Shown here one piece after another: positions 15,083 through 21,316 of a stretch of DNA of 39,429 nt. This stretch comes from Candidatus Omnitrophota bacterium (GTDB lineage: Bacteria; Omnitrophota; Omnitrophia; Omnitrophales; Aquincolibacteriaceae). The position numbers and the translations under genes are program-made. The stretch covers positions 1 through 39,429 of the forward strand of contig CAIOAT010000013.1 in assembly GCA_903856085.1 (NCBI GenBank). Reading direction: 5' to 3'. Numbering within the stretch: position 1 is the first letter of the stretch; the number at the start of each line of letters is the position of its first letter. Under the pieces are notes generated by a model, which made no database searches, was not told where the DNA came from, and was given only the letters and a program-made list of their open reading frames with translations.

Positions 15083-15870
15083 GAGAAACTTTCCTTCTTG
15101 GAAGGGAATTTCTTCTTTTGAACATCACGGCAATAATTAACGGCCGCTTTTTTCATGATTTCTTCAAGGTTCGTGTAGCGCCGGACAAAACGAGGGCTCA
15201 CCCCCGAGCGGATGCCCAACAGGTCCTGAAATACCAGCACCTGCCCATCGGTCGCGGGTCCCGCACCGATCCCGATCGTCGGACATCGCACGGCTTGGGT
15301 GATCTCAGCGGCAAGTTTTGACGGCACACATTCCAGCACGATCGCGAACGCCCCCATCCGGTCCAGCAATTTCGCATCCTCCAGGATCATTTCAGCTTCG
15401 CTCGGATCCTTTCCGTAAACGCGGTATTTTCCATCTCCGACGCTTTGCGGCAACATGCCGACATGCCCCATCACCGAAATGCCTTCGGTCACAAGTCTTT
15501 GGATTTGAGCGTGGATTTTCGCACCACCTTCGAGCTTCACGGCATCGGCCCCAGCCTCTCGAACCAAACGTTGCGCGTTCTTGAACGCCAGCTCAGGATC
15601 GTTATAGGAATGGATCGGCATGTCCGCGACCACCAGCGCGCGCTTCACGCCCTTGACGACCGCCGCGGTGTGATAAAGCATGTGTTCGATCGTCATGCCA
15701 AGCGTATTCTCATGGCCCAAAAGCACCATACCGACCGAATCGCCGACCATAACAACATCCACGCCCGCCCCATCCGCAATTCTTGCGCTCGGATAGTCGT
15801 AGAGACTGAGCGAGACGATCTTCTCGCCAGCCTGCTTCTTTGAATAGATGGTTTGAGGTGTGTGTTTCAT
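15079..15870 (-). CDS. panB: 3-methyl-2-oxobutanoate hydroxymethyltransferase
   Basis: A 263-residue cytoplasmic enzyme that transfers a hydroxymethyl group from methylene-THF to ketoisovalerate, the first step of pantothenate and coenzyme A synthesis. Family motifs are present in order: 'SLSLYDYPSARIADGAGVDV' then 'VMVGDSVGMVLLGHENTLG', 'VVADMPIHSY' (metal-binding Asp), 'GADAVKLEGG', 'GHVGMLPQSV', 'AIVLECVPSKLA' (catalytic Glu) and 'IGIGAGPATDGQVLVFQDLLG'. Length is normal. The ATG at 15870 is preceded by GGGAG, which belongs to a repeat element at 15876-15950. It follows folD-fchA, which make and use the same methylene-THF cofactor. Confidence 0.96.
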   Translation of the reverse strand: MKHTPQTIYSKKQAGEKIVSLSLYDYPSARIADGAGVDVVMVGDSVGMVLLGHENTLGMTIEHMLYHTAAVVKGVKRALVVADMPIHSYNDPELAFKNAQRLVREAGADAVKLEGGAKIHAQIQRLVTEGISVMGHVGMLPQSVGDGKYRVYGKDPSEAEMILEDAKLLDRMGAFAIVLECVPSKLAAEITQAVRCPTIGIGAGPATDGQVLVFQDLLGIRSGVSPRFVRRYTNLEEIMKKAAVNYCRDVQKKKFPSKKESFS

Positions 15871-15875
15871 CGTCT

Positions 15876-15950
15876 CCCGTAAGGAATAAGGCGTAGGGTG
15901 TACGGTGAAAAATCTTTTTGTGATCTGCCGTATTCCTTACACCCTATACA
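15876..15950. repeat. Degenerate inverted repeat, copy A, upstream of panB
   Basis: TAAGGAATA at 15880-15888 is the perfect complement of TATTCCTTA at 15931-15939, and TAGGGTGTA at 15894-15902 is the perfect complement of TACACCCTA at 15938-15946. The order is a-b-a'-b', so the two stems cannot form in a nested way at the same time. Its edge supplies the GGGAG ribosome site of panB. The + strand run AAGGCGTAGGGTGTACGG resembles copy C at 18092-18120 on the other strand. The whole folD-panB gap is occupied by this element. Confidence 0.7.
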
Positions 15951-15952
15951 TT

Positions 15953-16810
15953 TCATTTCATCTGCCACTCATACGCGATGATGAGATTTTCCATGAGCAT
16001 GGTCACGGTAAGCGGCCCGACACCTCCAGGAACCGGCGTGATAAAACCGGCTTTTTTGACCGCTTCGTCAAATTCGACATCGCCCTGAAGCTTTCCGTCA
16101 ACCTCGGTGGTACCGACATCGATCACGACAGCGCCTTGCTTGATCCAGGCACCTTTCACAAGACCGGGCTTCCCCGAACAGGCCACCACGATTTCGGCAG
16201 CCCCGACAATCTTTTTCATATCTTCATCGGTGGTGCCGGTATTGCAAACAAGAGTCGTCACGCGCGCCTCACCCAGCAGAAGCTGCAACGGCCTTCCAAC
16301 AATAGCGCTCTGCCCGACGATCGCCGCCTTTTTTCCTCGAAGCATGATTCCGCTTGCTTTAATGAGCGTGTAGGCCGCAAACGCCGTGGGCGGGATCAGT
16401 TTCCCGCGCCTCAGGACGATCAACCCGAGACTGGTGGGATGAACGCCTTCGACATCCTTTTTGGGATCCATGGCCAGTAGAACCTTGTCGGAATTAATCC
16501 CCTCGGGAAGCGGCATAGAAATAAAAAGCCCGTGAACCGTTTTATCATCGCTGAGCTCCCGAACCTTCTGGAGCAGGGCATTCTCCCCTTTCACTTGATC
16601 CGGCATAATGCGCCTAAAATCAATGCCGAGTTTCGCCGCAAGTTTTTCCTGGCTGTTAATGTACCAGACCGCGGACGGATCTTCACTTGTCTGGATCGCA
16701 ACTAACGATGGCCTGGGAAGTCCCGCTCCCGCAAAGGATCCTATCTTCGCGACGATCTTTTCCTGCAGTCCCGCTGCGATTACTTTTCCTTCAAGTCTTT
16801 TTGCTTCCAC
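15953..16810 (-). CDS. folD: FolD-type methylene-THF dehydrogenase lacking the cyclohydrolase lysine
   Basis: A 285-residue cytoplasmic enzyme of one-carbon metabolism. FolD normally oxidises methylene-THF to methenyl-THF and hydrolyses it to formyl-THF. Family motifs: 'SAVWYINSQEKLAAKLGIDF', 'VHGLFISMPLPEGINSDK', 'DVEGVHPTSLGL', the Rossmann 'KKAAIVGQSAIVGRPLQLLL' and 'ITPVPGGVGPLTVTMLMENL'. In the YxxxK motif the Lys essential for the cyclohydrolase step is Gln (codon 16649-16651); the Gln of 'VQLPLP' is Ser and the Asp of 'DVDG' is Glu. It may therefore be only a dehydrogenase. I chose GTG at 16810, one base after the fchA stop, with GGGAG five bases upstream; a GTG at 16837 lies inside fchA without a ribosome site. 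Confidence 0.93.
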   Translation of the reverse strand: MEAKRLEGKVIAAGLQEKIVAKIGSFAGAGLPRPSLVAIQTSEDPSAVWYINSQEKLAAKLGIDFRRIMPDQVKGENALLQKVRELSDDKTVHGLFISMPLPEGINSDKVLLAMDPKKDVEGVHPTSLGLIVLRRGKLIPPTAFAAYTLIKASGIMLRGKKAAIVGQSAIVGRPLQLLLGEARVTTLVCNTGTTDEDMKKIVGAAEIVVACSGKPGLVKGAWIKQGAVVIDVGTTEVDGKLQGDVEFDEAVKKAGFITPVPGGVGPLTVTMLMENLIIAYEWQMK

Positions 16811-16811
16811 T

Positions 16812-17417
16812 TTAGCTCCCTTTTGTGAAGCGGCCACGGAGTTCCGCCAAAGCTTTTTCGGCGCGCTCTTTCCGCTCTTTGTTTTTCATATAGACCACAT
16901 TGATATGCGCAGTGTGGAAAGCCCCTTCAAACGCGGCGGACAAAAGACCATCACTTACGATCAAATCGTTGGCGACCGCGCCCTTGACAAGGGTTTTCAT
17001 GTGTTCGTTCCATTCTTTCGCCATCACAAGGATCAGCGCGAGATCCGCCTGCAACCGGAACGCGTTCTGGAGCGCATCTTCCAATTTCTCGGGCCCCGCC
17101 CCCTCTTTGTAACAAGCCATCACTTCATCGTAGACCTGAGGATCAAGGGATACCACTTGAAGCGCATCCGCCCGGGTCTTCTCAAGAGAATCAACGATCT
17201 CCTGCATACACTTGCGGTTGGCTTCGTCCTGAAATTTTTGCTCGGGGAGAAGATCGGCCTTGGGTTTGCGCTTGAGCGCGATCCGCGCGACCATCTGCGT
17301 CAGAGCCATGCCCAGAGCTCCGGCATAAGCGGAGACGCTCCCCCCGCCCGGCACCGGCGCATCGCTTGCAAGTTTTTCCAGATAAGTTTCAAGACTAAGG
17401 TCAGAATATTTTTTCAT
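16812..17417 (-). CDS. fchA: Methenyl-THF cyclohydrolase / formimino-THF cyclodeaminase
   Basis: A 201-residue helical cytoplasmic protein of the FTCD_C family. It begins 'MKKYSDLSLETYLEKLASDA' followed by the family's glycine-rich loop 'PVPGGGSVSAYAGALGMALTQMVARI'. Later conserved parts are 'DADALQVVSLDPQVYDEVM'-like 'RADALQVVSLDPQ' and 'GAVANDLIVSDGLLSAAFEGA'. Members hydrolyse methenyl-THF to formyl-THF (FchA of methylotrophs) or deaminate formimino-THF in histidine breakdown. There is no histidine-degradation gene here, and the next gene is a folD that lacks cyclohydrolase residues, so the cyclohydrolase role is the better reading. A TATAAT promoter candidate lies about 100 bases upstream and the leader contains repeat copy B. 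Confidence 0.93.
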   Translation of the reverse strand: MKKYSDLSLETYLEKLASDAPVPGGGSVSAYAGALGMALTQMVARIALKRKPKADLLPEQKFQDEANRKCMQEIVDSLEKTRADALQVVSLDPQVYDEVMACYKEGAGPEKLEDALQNAFRLQADLALILVMAKEWNEHMKTLVKGAVANDLIVSDGLLSAAFEGAFHTAHINVVYMKNKERKERAEKALAELRGRFTKGS

Positions 17418-17430
17418 ATTTACTCTCGCT

Positions 17431-17500
17431 GAACGGTGAACGTGGTACGGGGAATGAGAAAAGCTCTTAACGTTCGGTGTTCCCCGTTTCCCGAAGTTTC
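17431..17500. repeat. Degenerate inverted repeat, copy B, upstream of fchA
   Basis: ACGGGGAA at 17447-17454 is the complement of TTCCCCGT at 17480-17487, and GAACG at 17438-17442 is the complement of CGTTC at 17471-17475. The order is again a-b-a'-b', as in copy A, and GTACGGGGAA differs by one base from GTACGGTGAA in copy A. It ends 13 bases before the fchA ATG, where GAGAG serves as the ribosome site. Confidence 0.6.
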
Positions 17501-17518
17501 AACTTCTTTCGTGGGGTC

Positions 17519-17524
17519 ATTATA
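17519..17524 (-). promoter_or_regulatory. Candidate -10 element for fchA-folD
   Basis: A perfect TATAAT preceded by GTG on the minus strand, 102 bases upstream of the fchA ATG and 48 bases after the cobO stop. The -35 is weak. It would separate one-carbon genes from the riboswitch-controlled B12 operon upstream. Confidence 0.45.
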
Positions 17525-17571
17525 CACCAAGTGAGGGGCAAAATAAGAACGGGAAAAACGGCCCGGATTTT

Positions 17572-18087
17572 TTAGAAATCAATACCGGATTGGGCGAGAA
17601 CGCCTCGCTTAAAAGGATGCTTCACACATCTCATCTCGGTCACAAGGTCCGCCTGACGGATGATCGCCTGCGGCGCATCTCGACCAGTCAGGATCACGTG
17701 CTGGGTGGCCGGTCTCTTCTTGAGGGCTTTGATCACTTCAGCACTTTTGAGAAATTTATATTTTAAAGCGATATGGATCTCATCGAGGATGACCAGGCGA
17801 TATTTCGGATTCTTCAGAAGTTCGCCGCATTTTTTCCAAGCCCTTTGAACGGCTTTCCGGTTTTCCGCGCGCGTAGTCTCCCATGTAAACCCGCCGCCGA
17901 AACTCAATATCCTGAATAAAGAACCGAACTTTTTCAGAACCTTTTTTTCTCCCGCTCCCGGCTTGAAGAACTGGACAATCGCGACCCGTCCGTCGCGCCC
18001 GATCATCCTGAGTGCCGTCCCGAACGCCGCCGTGGTCTTCCCTTTACCGTCGCCTGTAAACACGATGACCCATCCTTTTTTATTCAT
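17572..18087 (-). CDS. cobO: Cob(I)alamin adenosyltransferase (CobA/CobO/BtuR type)
   Basis: A 171-residue cytoplasmic enzyme that adenosylates cob(I)alamin with ATP to make coenzyme B12. The P-loop is 'VIVFTGDGKGKTTAAFGTAL' (G12-T19), followed by 'RVAIVQFFKPG', 'YRLVILDEIHIALKYKFL' (Walker B-like) and 'HVILTGRDAPQAIIRQADLVTEM', all typical. I chose the ATG at 18087 because GGGGAG lies four bases before it; an ATG at 18099 would put that site inside the gene. It overlaps the btuD stop by eight bases. As the last gene of the riboswitch-controlled operon it turns imported corrinoid into the active cofactor. The ribosome site belongs to repeat copy C. Confidence 0.95.
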   Translation of the reverse strand: MNKKGWVIVFTGDGKGKTTAAFGTALRMIGRDGRVAIVQFFKPGAGEKKVLKKFGSLFRILSFGGGFTWETTRAENRKAVQRAWKKCGELLKNPKYRLVILDEIHIALKYKFLKSAEVIKALKKRPATQHVILTGRDAPQAIIRQADLVTEMRCVKHPFKRGVLAQSGIDF

Positions 18088-18874
18088 TTCTCTCCCCATA
18101 TGCCGTACGTCTTACGCCTTGAACGGTTTTCCACGGAACAATATAAAAAGCATCTTTGGTTCCATATTTCGCTTCGATATGATAACTTTTTTTGAGATTC
18201 TCAGGCGCAAGAACTTCCTCGGGCTTGCCCGATGCAAGCACCTTTCCCTGATGGAGCAGCACAAGCCGATGGCAAAAACGCGCGGCAAGCGTAAGGTCGT
18301 GCAACACCACGATCACTCCGTGCTCGGCGTCCGCGAAACGAGATAAAAGCTCCATCACTTGAAGCCCATGCGCCGGATCAAGCCCCTGAACGGGCTCATC
18401 GGCCAAAAGCACCGAAGGCTGGGTCGCAAGCGCACGGGCCAAAAGCACAAGATTCCGTTCGCCACCGGCCAGATGGTCAACAAAACGATCTTTCAGATGC
18501 GCGACATCCGTATCCTCCATGGCTTGAGCAATCGCTTTTTCATCTTCCGGACCCAGTTGCTCCCAAGGCATCAGATGCGGGATACGCCCCAACGAAACCA
18601 GCCGCTTTACACTGAGCGGCCAGTGGATGACTTGTCCCTGCGGCAAATAGGCGACTTTTTTTGCAACATGATCCTTTTTTCCATCCAGGATCTTGACGTT
18701 CCCAAACTCCGGCGTCAACTCGCCGATAAGCACTTTCAACAAAGTCGATTTGCCCGCGCCATTCGGTCCGATAAGCCCGAGGACCTCCCCCTTCCGGAGT
18801 TCGAGGTCCACATCCCGAAGGATCTTAAGACCGTCAAAGCTCACGCGAATCTTTTGAGCCTCGATCATTCTCAT
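18080..18874 (-). CDS. btuD: ABC transporter ATP-binding protein, corrinoid uptake
   Basis: A 264-residue ATPase of the FecE/BtuD group that drives import through the inner membrane. Walker A is 'GPNGAGKST' (36-44), Q-loop at Q79 in 'AYLPQGQVIHWPL', signature 'HLAGGERNLVLLARAL' (LAGGE, 135-139), Walker B 'VLLADEP' with D159 and E160, and the switch His192 in 'VVLHDLTLAARF'. It overlaps btuC by four bases (ATGA). The substrate is inferred as corrinoid from the riboswitch, receptor and cobO around it; by sequence alone iron-siderophore could not be excluded. Its last 13 or so residues, QGVRRTAYGERNE, are encoded by repeat copy C and are probably a late addition. Confidence 0.93.
   Translation of the reverse strand: MRMIEAQKIRVSFDGLKILRDVDLELRKGEVLGLIGPNGAGKSTLLKVLIGELTPEFGNVKILDGKKDHVAKKVAYLPQGQVIHWPLSVKRLVSLGRIPHLMPWEQLGPEDEKAIAQAMEDTDVAHLKDRFVDHLAGGERNLVLLARALATQPSVLLADEPVQGLDPAHGLQVMELLSRFADAEHGVIVVLHDLTLAARFCHRLVLLHQGKVLASGKPEEVLAPENLKKSYHIEAKYGTKDAFYIVPWKTVQGVRRTAYGERNE
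18092..18120. repeat. Degenerate repeat, copy C (half element), inside btuD end and before cobO
   Basis: Minus-strand AAGGCGTAAGACGTACGGCA matches copy A's plus-strand AAGGCGTAGGGTGTACGGTG at 15 of 20 positions, all differences being transitions. It encodes the last residues of BtuD (QGVRRTAYGERNE) and its edge supplies the GGGGAG ribosome site of cobO. No second arm is visible, so it is a half element. Confidence 0.5.
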
Positions 18875-19917
18875 AAAAGTTTCCGCCTCATCTTGAAAAT
18901 AAGCAGGATAAAGAATGGCGCGCCAATGAGCGATGTCACGACACCGAGCTTCAGCTCTACAATCGAAGGAATGAGCCGCACCGCGATATCGGATAAAAGA
19001 AGAAGGATCGCCCCGCCCAAAGCACTGATGCCCAAAAGTTTTCCCGGCTCATGCCCCACGAACGGACGCAAGAGATGCGGCACCACGAGCCCGACAAAAC
19101 CGATGCTTCCGCATACCGACACCGCAGCTCCCACGCACAGGGCCGTTCCAAGGATCATTCTCAAGCGGAGAGTTTTGAGATCCACTCCAAGACTTGCCGC
19201 TGTTTCTTCGCCGAGACTCAAAGCGTCGAGCGCACGCCGGTCCCACAAAAGCCATCCCCAACCGATCAGGATGAAGGGCAGCACCAGAAACACATGCGTA
19301 AAATTCCGGTCCGCAAGCGAACCCATCTGCCAAAAAACAATATCAAGCACGGCATACGGATCTTTTGTGAGATTAAGAACAAGCGAAGTTCCTGAGAACG
19401 CGATCACATTGATCGCCACGCCCGCCAGGATCAGCGTCTGAATGCTCGCGAGACGACCGGCAAAAAGATAGAGCAGGAGCACGGAAAGGAACGCCCCCAG
19501 AATTCCACCCAACGGCAAAGCCAGGGAAAAAGCAGACGCGAGCCCGGTATAAAAAACTAGTACCGCACCAAGCGCCGCGCCACCAGTCACTCCAAGTACC
19601 CCAGGCTCCGCTAAGGGATTACGCAGAAATCCTTGCATCGCAGCGCCGGCAAGTCCGAGCGTCGCGCCCACCAGGAGTCCCAGAATCGCGCGTGGCAAAC
19701 GTATATCCCAGAGGATAAAAGCTCCTTCCGAGGACGGGTGAAGGATCGCATTCCAAAGTGGAATCTTCGTGGGGCCGACATTCAAAGACCAGAGAGAAAC
19801 GGCTACAAGCGCGGCCCCAAGCACGCCATAAAGCAGCCACGCGGGGGCTTCGCTTAGACGATCCTGCGTATGTGCATGACGCAATGGATGTGTCGGATGG
19901 ATTCCGGAATGTTTCAC
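18871..19917 (-). CDS. btuC: FecCD-type ABC permease, corrinoid uptake
   Basis: A 348-residue inner-membrane permease of the FecCD/BtuC family with about ten helices. Typical parts are 'WDIRLPRAILGLLVGATLGL' followed by 'AGAAMQGFLRNPLAEPGVLGV', 'ILAGVAINVIAFSG', 'SLGEETAASLGVDL', 'GSIGFVGLVVPHLLRPFVGH' and 'GVVTSLIGAPFFILLI'. I chose a GTG start at 19917 that overlaps the btuF stop (GTGA), with GAGG at proper spacing; an ATG at 19977 lies inside btuF. The start gives a short His-rich N-terminal tail (KHSGIHPTHPLRHAHTQ) before the first helix. It works with BtuD and BtuF to import corrinoid. Confidence 0.93.
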   Translation of the reverse strand: MKHSGIHPTHPLRHAHTQDRLSEAPAWLLYGVLGAALVAVSLWSLNVGPTKIPLWNAILHPSSEGAFILWDIRLPRAILGLLVGATLGLAGAAMQGFLRNPLAEPGVLGVTGGAALGAVLVFYTGLASAFSLALPLGGILGAFLSVLLLYLFAGRLASIQTLILAGVAINVIAFSGTSLVLNLTKDPYAVLDIVFWQMGSLADRNFTHVFLVLPFILIGWGWLLWDRRALDALSLGEETAASLGVDLKTLRLRMILGTALCVGAAVSVCGSIGFVGLVVPHLLRPFVGHEPGKLLGISALGGAILLLLSDIAVRLIPSIVELKLGVVTSLIGAPFFILLIFKMRRKLL

Positions 19918-20771
19918 GGCTGCCTCGTCTCTTTCACAAGGATCTGAACTGCTTCGATGGATGCAGAAGATCCGCAATTCAGGATCGCGGACGGGAGGGT
20001 CACCGTTTTTACATGGGGCAATGCCTTCCGGATCGCGGGATGATCGAGCACTTCTCCCCGGATCGTCGGTTTTTGTTTCTGATCACTTGAGAAGATCAAC
20101 ACATCCGGCTTCATCTCAATTAATTTTTCCAAAGAAAGACTCCCGTAATTTTGAATACCAATCGTCGCCGCAAGATTTTCAAGCCCAGCGGCTTCCATGA
20201 TCGAATTCTCGAATGTGCCTGAGCCCGGGACAAGGCTCCCGCTTTGAAAAAAGAACGCTTTCTTTTTAGAGCCCGGACCCGGCTTAAGCGCTGCGAGATC
20301 CGACTGCATCGATTGGATGAGCTGGTCGCCTCGACCCTGCGCCCCCACCGCTTCAGCAAGTTTACGGATATCCGCGTAAATGTCTTCGAAATTTTTGGGG
20401 ATACCGAAAGTCAGAACCGGGATCCCTGAACGATTAAAAAAACGGAGCGTTTCCTTATGGCTGAATTTTCCGCCGACGAGAAGATCCGGCCCGCAAGCTT
20501 GAACATCTTCAATGCCGCCCTGGATCTTTTTGACGCCTTTTACCTGGAAGGCAATCGGCGAAACCTCGGGATCGGCGCTAAATTTCGTCACAGCCGCCAC
20601 ACGCTCCGGCCCCACAAGTTGAAGCAATAATTGATCCGTGCAAAGATTGATGGAAACGATCCGTTTGGGATTCGCTTGTTTTATATCAGACGCAAAAGTA
20701 ACCGGGCCATTCAAAGCGCAAAGGACAACGAACAAAGCGCAAATCGAAAGCTTCCTTCTATCGATGCCCAA
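19914..20771 (-). CDS. btuF: Periplasmic corrinoid-binding protein
   Basis: A 285-residue exported binding protein of the BtuF/FecB helical-backbone class. A signal peptide (RRKLSICALFVVLCALNG...TFAS) is followed by 'NPKRIVSINLCTDQLLLQLVGPERVAAVT', the N-terminal lobe motif of the class. Next come 'GGIEDVQACGPDLLVGGKFSHKE', a long backbone helix around 'NFEDIYADIRKLAEAVGAQ', and the second lobe 'YGSLSLEKLIEMKPDVLIFSS'. The frame opens with TTG at 20777, overlapping the tonB stop, but the GAGGA ribosome site touches that codon; TTG at 20771 is better spaced, so I chose it. The protein delivers ligand from the receptor to BtuCD. Confidence 0.9.
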   Translation of the reverse strand: MGIDRRKLSICALFVVLCALNGPVTFASDIKQANPKRIVSINLCTDQLLLQLVGPERVAAVTKFSADPEVSPIAFQVKGVKKIQGGIEDVQACGPDLLVGGKFSHKETLRFFNRSGIPVLTFGIPKNFEDIYADIRKLAEAVGAQGRGDQLIQSMQSDLAALKPGPGSKKKAFFFQSGSLVPGSGTFENSIMEAAGLENLAATIGIQNYGSLSLEKLIEMKPDVLIFSSDQKQKPTIRGEVLDHPAIRKALPHVKTVTLPSAILNCGSSASIEAVQILVKETRQP

Positions 20772-20773
20772 GA

Positions 20774-21274
20774 TCAATCCTCATGCTGAAGCTTGAACGT
20801 GACTGGAATATCCACGAAGTGAGGAACGGCCTCATCCTGTTTAGATTCAATCTCGAATTTCCAGTCTTTGATGCCCTCTTGCGCGGCCTGGTCGAGTACC
20901 TCATGACCGGAAGTTTTTGCCAGCGCCATCCGGCCCACCGATCCGTCCGGAAGGACCTCCGCAGCGACCACAGTCTGTCCTTCCCATCCCCTACGGATCG
21001 CCTTCCGCGGATAGACGATGGCTTTCGATGTCAGCACAGGAAAAGGCGGCAAGCTTTCTTCCCCGATCTGCTGAGGAATAGCCGTGGGGATCAAAGCCGC
21101 CGAAGACTCACGCGCTAAATCGTGAGTACTCCCTGTTACGGTCATAGAGATCGCACTCGACGAGCGTTGCCTTGGCTCGGGAGCCGCCCAACCCTGACCC
21201 GCGATCTCCTGCGCGCAGAGACTAGGCAAGCAAACGCACACGGTCAGAAGGGCTAGCGCGATAACCTTGATCAT
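20774..21274 (-). CDS. tonB: Very short TonB-like energy transducer
   Basis: A 166-residue protein with an N-terminal hydrophobic segment (residues 2-20) and a C-terminal TonB domain from about residue 85: 'IVYPRKAIRRGWEGQTVVAAEVLPDGSVGRMALAKTSG', 'VLDQAAQEGIKDWKFE' and 'VDIPVTFKL'. TonB links the inner-membrane ExbBD motor to outer-membrane receptors. Unusually, only some 60 residues separate the hydrophobic segment from the domain and there is no long Pro-rich spacer; the N-terminus could even be a cleaved signal peptide (SLCA-QE). No exbB or exbD lies nearby. I chose the ATG at 21274, with GGGAG five bases upstream; an ATG at 21286 is possible. It lies 42 bases behind the receptor. Confidence 0.88.
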   Translation of the reverse strand: MIKVIALALLTVCVCLPSLCAQEIAGQGWAAPEPRQRSSSAISMTVTGSTHDLARESSAALIPTAIPQQIGEESLPPFPVLTSKAIVYPRKAIRRGWEGQTVVAAEVLPDGSVGRMALAKTSGHEVLDQAAQEGIKDWKFEIESKQDEAVPHFVDIPVTFKLQHED

Positions 21275-21316
21275 AGAAACTCCCATTTCACCCCCGGAAT
21301 AAATTCCCTTGATGCT

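Noticed and set aside
16811-16837. GTG at 16837 as the folD start
   Set aside because: It lies inside fchA without a ribosome site; GTG at 16810 has GGGAG and follows the fchA stop directly.
18359-19441. 360-codon open frame on the plus strand
   Set aside because: Antisense to btuD and btuC, which have clear motifs.
19918-19977. ATG at 19977 as the btuC start
   Set aside because: It lies 60 bases inside btuF and adds a Cys/Asp/Arg-rich tail unlike a permease; the GTG at 19917 overlaps the stop and has GAGG upstream.
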